Positions 13,271-15,889 of a stretch of 15,889 nucleotides of DNA are shown piece by piece. Location: positions 1-15,889 of the forward strand of contig CAYMHW010000052.1 in assembly GCA_964390365.1 (NCBI GenBank), given 5' to 3'. This DNA comes from JALQTD01 sp964390365. GTDB taxonomy: Bacteria; Bacteroidota; Bacteroidia; Flavobacteriales_D; Sanyastnellaceae. The stretch's first letter is position 1. Each line of letters starts with the position of its first letter. The notes under the pieces are model-generated. The model made no database searches, was not told the origin of the DNA, and saw nothing but the letters and a program-made list of their open reading frames with translations. The position numbers and the translations under genes are program-made.

Positions 13271-15535
13271 ATGACCTTTGATTTGGAGATGATTCGCGAG
13301 GTGTACAGCCGTTTCCCCGAGCGGGTGGCTGCTGCACGTGAGTTGACCGGAAAGCCGCTGACGTTGGCGGAGAAAATCCTCTACACCCACTTGTGGGACG
13401 GCACGTCCGACCGGCCGTTTGAGCGGGGTGCGGATTACGTGGATTTTGCTCCGGATCGGGTGGCGATGCAGGATGCGACGGCCCAAATGGCGTTGCTCCA
13501 ATTCATGCAAGCCGGCAAGGCAAAGGCCGCCGTTCCCTCCACCGTTCACTGCGACCACCTCATCCAAGCAAAAGTCGGCGCCAACACCGACCTTCAAGAG
13601 GCCATCAACAAGAACAACGAGGTGTACAACTTCCTCGAATCGGTCTCAAACAAATACGGCATCGGCTTCTGGAAGCCAGGCGCGGGCATCATCCACCAAG
13701 TCGTCCTCGAGAACTACGCGTTCCCGGGCGGCATGATGATCGGCACCGACTCGCACACCGTGAACGCGGGCGGCCTCGGCATGGTCGCCGTCGGCGTGGG
13801 CGGCGCGGACGCGGTGGACGTGATGGCCGGCATGCCGTGGGAGCTCAAGTTCCCGAAGCTCATCGGCATCAAGCTCACGGGCAAGCTCAGCGGTTGGGCC
13901 ACCCCGAAGGACGTCATCTTGAAAGTGGCGGGCATCCTCACGGTGAAAGGCGGAACGGGGTGCATCGTCGAGTACTTCGGTGAGGGCGCCCAGTCCATGA
14001 GCTGCACCGGTAAAGGCACCATCTGCAACATGGGGGCAGAAATCGGCGCGACGACCTCGACCTTCGGCTACGACGACAGCATGGCGCGCTACCTCGAGGC
14101 GACCGGCCGGAAGGACGTGGCGGAACTCGCCAACGGCATCCGCGAGCACCTCACCGGTGACGCCGAAGTCTACGCGAACCCCGAGCAGTACTTCGATCAG
14201 GTCATCGAAATCAACCTCAGCGAGTTGGAGCCGCACGTGAACGGTCCGTTCTCGCCGGATTTGGCCACCCCCATCAGCCAAATGAAGGCGGCCGCCGAAG
14301 CGAACGGCTGGCCCACCTCCATCGAATACGGCCTCATCGGCTCGTGCACCAACTCGAGCTACGAGGACATCAGCCGCGCAGCCTCCATCGCCCAACAAGC
14401 GGTGAGCCAAGGCATCGAAGCGAAGGCGACCTTGACCGTGACCCCGGGTTCCGAGCAAGTGCGCTACACGATCGAGCGCGACGGCTTCATCGACCTCTTC
14501 CAACAAATGGGCGGCGAGGTCTTCGCCAACGCCTGCGGGCCGTGCATCGGCCAATGGGCGCGTGCCGGAGCCGAAAAGCAAGAAAAGAACAGCATCGTCC
14601 ACAGCTTCAACCGCAACTTTGCCAAGCGTGCGGACGGCAACCCCAACACCCACGCCTTCGTGGCGTCCCCGGAACTCGTGACGGCCATGGCCATCGCCGG
14701 TGACCTGACCTTCAACCCCATGAAGGACACGTTGAAGACGAAGGACGGAGTGGAGGTGCTCCTCGCTGAACCCACCGGCGACGAATTGCCGAGCAAGGGC
14801 TTCGCCGTTGAGGACGCGGGCTACCTCGCTCCTGCAGAAGATGGCAGCGGCGTTCAAGTCGTGGTGAAGCCGGACAGCGAGCGCTTGCAGTTGCTCGATC
14901 CGTTCCAGCCTTGGAATGGTGAGAACATCACCGGGGCGCGGTTGCTCATCAAGGCGGCGGGCAAGTGCACCACCGACCACATTTCGATGGCGGGTCCTTG
15001 GTTGCGCTACCGCGGACACCTCGATAACATCGCGAACAACACGTTGACCGGTGCGGTCAATGCCTTCGGCGGTGCGGTGAATGCGGTGAAGAACCACCTC
15101 ACGGGTGAGGTCGGTGAAGTGCCCGCTGTGCAGCGCGCGTACAAGGCGGCGGGCGTTCCCACCGTCGTGGTCGGCGACTGGAACTACGGCGAGGGCAGCT
15201 CGCGCGAGCACGCCGCAATGCAGCCGCGTCACCTCGGAGTGGCCGCAGTGCTCGTGAAGTCGTTCGCCCGCATCCACGAAACGAACTTGAAGAAGCAGGG
15301 CATGCTCGCCTTGACGTTCACGAACGAGGCGGACTACGACAAGATCCAGGAGGCGGACGTGTTCAACTTCGTCGACCTCGCGTCGTTTGCTCCGGGCAAG
15401 CCGCTCACCATTGAGCTCGTCCACGCCGACGGCAGCAGCGAGCAGATCGCGGTGAACCACAGCTACAACGAGCAGCAGATCGGTTGGTTCCGTGCGGGTT
15501 CGGCCTTGAACTTGATCAAGCAACAACAAGCGTGA
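13271..15535 (+). CDS. acn: Aconitate hydratase, mitochondrial type
   Basis: The enzyme interconverts citrate and isocitrate via cis-aconitate in the TCA cycle, in the cytoplasm. The start at 13271 gives MTFDLEMIREVYSRFPERV and 754 residues, the normal size for the mitochondrial-type group found in Bacteroidota. An open frame extends far upstream, but it runs antisense through the permease gene and is not aconitase-like. Signatures include VHCDHLIQAK, GTDSHTVNAGGLGM, and the [4Fe-4S] ligands C359 (GSCTNSSYED), C422 and C425 (ACGPCIGQW), one residue from those of mammalian mitochondrial aconitase. The C-terminal swivel domain carries KCTTDHISMAGPWLRYRGHL and NYGEGSSREHAAMQPR. The gene looks intact. 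It stands alone, with no other TCA gene beside it, and an outer-membrane protein gene starts 25 bp downstream. Confidence 0.97.
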   Translation: MTFDLEMIREVYSRFPERVAAARELTGKPLTLAEKILYTHLWDGTSDRPFERGADYVDFAPDRVAMQDATAQMALLQFMQAGKAKAAVPSTVHCDHLIQAKVGANTDLQEAINKNNEVYNFLESVSNKYGIGFWKPGAGIIHQVVLENYAFPGGMMIGTDSHTVNAGGLGMVAVGVGGADAVDVMAGMPWELKFPKLIGIKLTGKLSGWATPKDVILKVAGILTVKGGTGCIVEYFGEGAQSMSCTGKGTICNMGAEIGATTSTFGYDDSMARYLEATGRKDVAELANGIREHLTGDAEVYANPEQYFDQVIEINLSELEPHVNGPFSPDLATPISQMKAAAEANGWPTSIEYGLIGSCTNSSYEDISRAASIAQQAVSQGIEAKATLTVTPGSEQVRYTIERDGFIDLFQQMGGEVFANACGPCIGQWARAGAEKQEKNSIVHSFNRNFAKRADGNPNTHAFVASPELVTAMAIAGDLTFNPMKDTLKTKDGVEVLLAEPTGDELPSKGFAVEDAGYLAPAEDGSGVQVVVKPDSERLQLLDPFQPWNGENITGARLLIKAAGKCTTDHISMAGPWLRYRGHLDNIANNTLTGAVNAFGGAVNAVKNHLTGEVGEVPAVQRAYKAAGVPTVVVGDWNYGEGSSREHAAMQPRHLGVAAVLVKSFARIHETNLKKQGMLALTFTNEADYDKIQEADVFNFVDLASFAPGKPLTIELVHADGSSEQIAVNHSYNEQQIGWFRAGSALNLIKQQQA

Positions 15536-15560
15536 TTTGGGCGTCTTGCATCCAACAACG

Positions 15561-15889
15561 ATGGACATGAAAGCAACACTTCGATTCGCAGGCTTGGTTT
15601 GGGCTTGCACCTTGGTCACCTCCGCAGCTTTTGGACAGCAGTACCAGAGCATTGTGAAAATGAACCCGTTTGGGTTGTTCACGGGGCAATACATGATCGG
15701 CTATGAGCACATGTTGAACGACCAAATGTCCGTGCAGTTGATGCCCGGATTCATTTCGTCCAACGGTGAGCAGAATTCTTCGGTCGGCACCTACAACAAC
15801 CGACTCGAGCGTTCAAAGACGGGATTCATTGTGATTCCGGAGTTCCGCTACTACGTATCGCCGGACGCGACCGGTGCGCCGCACGGCCT
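15561..15889 (+). CDS. Outer-membrane beta-barrel-like protein (DUF3575-like), N-terminal part
   Basis: The frame is open to the window edge, giving 109 complete residues. A Sec signal peptide is clear (MDMKATLRFAGLVWACTLVT, cleavage probably after AAFG before QQYQ). The start could be ATG 15561 or ATG 15567, which is two codons further in and gives the more usual MK opening; neither has a Shine-Dalgarno site. The mature part begins SIVKMNPFGLFTGQYMIGYE, then alternates in the way of beta strands (MSVQLMPGFI, TGFIVIPEFRYYV). The motif of a KxNPxG strand, a GYE strand and a PExRYY strand resembles DUF3575 and related small outer-membrane barrels of Bacteroidota. Function is unknown. It may be transcribed from aconitase or from its own promoter, which I could not locate. 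Confidence 0.8.
   Translation, partial: MDMKATLRFAGLVWACTLVTSAAFGQQYQSIVKMNPFGLFTGQYMIGYEHMLNDQMSVQLMPGFISSNGEQNSSVGTYNNRLERSKTGFIVIPEFRYYVSPDATGAPHG

Overview
The window is a gene-dense, GC-rich chromosomal segment, most likely from a member of the Bacteroidota (Flavobacteriia-like, but unusually GC-rich for that group). The evidence is several exact copies of the Bacteroidota -7 promoter box (TAnnTTTG) just upstream of genes, few recognisable Shine-Dalgarno sites, TPR proteins ending in a LuxR-type helix-turn-helix, a lipoprotein thioredoxin (TlpA/DUF4369 type), a DUF3575-like outer-membrane protein and a mitochondrial-type aconitase. I see no rRNA, tRNA, CRISPR array, insertion sequence, prophage module or integration site.

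Layout: (1) On the minus strand at 1-467 lies the N-terminal part of a secreted, tail-fibre-like or adhesin-like protein. It is followed by about 400 bases of non-coding, AT-richer DNA with two short inverted repeats. (2) At 873-5996 there are five tightly packed plus-strand genes: a periplasmic TPR / membrane / LuxR-HTH protein, a second membrane-anchored LuxR-HTH protein overlapping it by 8 nt, a 49-residue four-cysteine DUF2256 protein, an iron-sulfur bacterial cryptochrome/photolyase (FeS-BCP, PhrB type) and a cryptochrome-DASH. The last three are linked by two ATGA stop/start overlaps and form a light-dependent DNA-repair cassette. (3) At 6049-6678 a minus-strand typical 2-Cys peroxiredoxin has its own terminator and a good promoter. 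(4) At 6761-9786 the plus-strand pair ppk1-ppx makes and degrades polyphosphate. (5) At 9845-11305 a minus-strand lipoprotein carries a thioredoxin fold. (6) At 11405-11974 there is a plus-strand protein of unknown function. (7) At 11978-13216 a minus-strand MacB/FtsX-type permease has no ATPase beside it. (8) At 13271-15535 is a plus-strand aconitase, followed by the start of an outer-membrane barrel gene that leaves the window.

Taken together, much of the window concerns stress and damage: photoreactivation, peroxide removal, polyphosphate and thiol redox. The least explained part is the pair of membrane-tethered LuxR-HTH proteins directly upstream of, and possibly co-transcribed with, the photolyase cassette. 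A second unexplained feature is the mosaic of strand composition: G-rich and C-rich patches alternate abruptly, even inside single genes.
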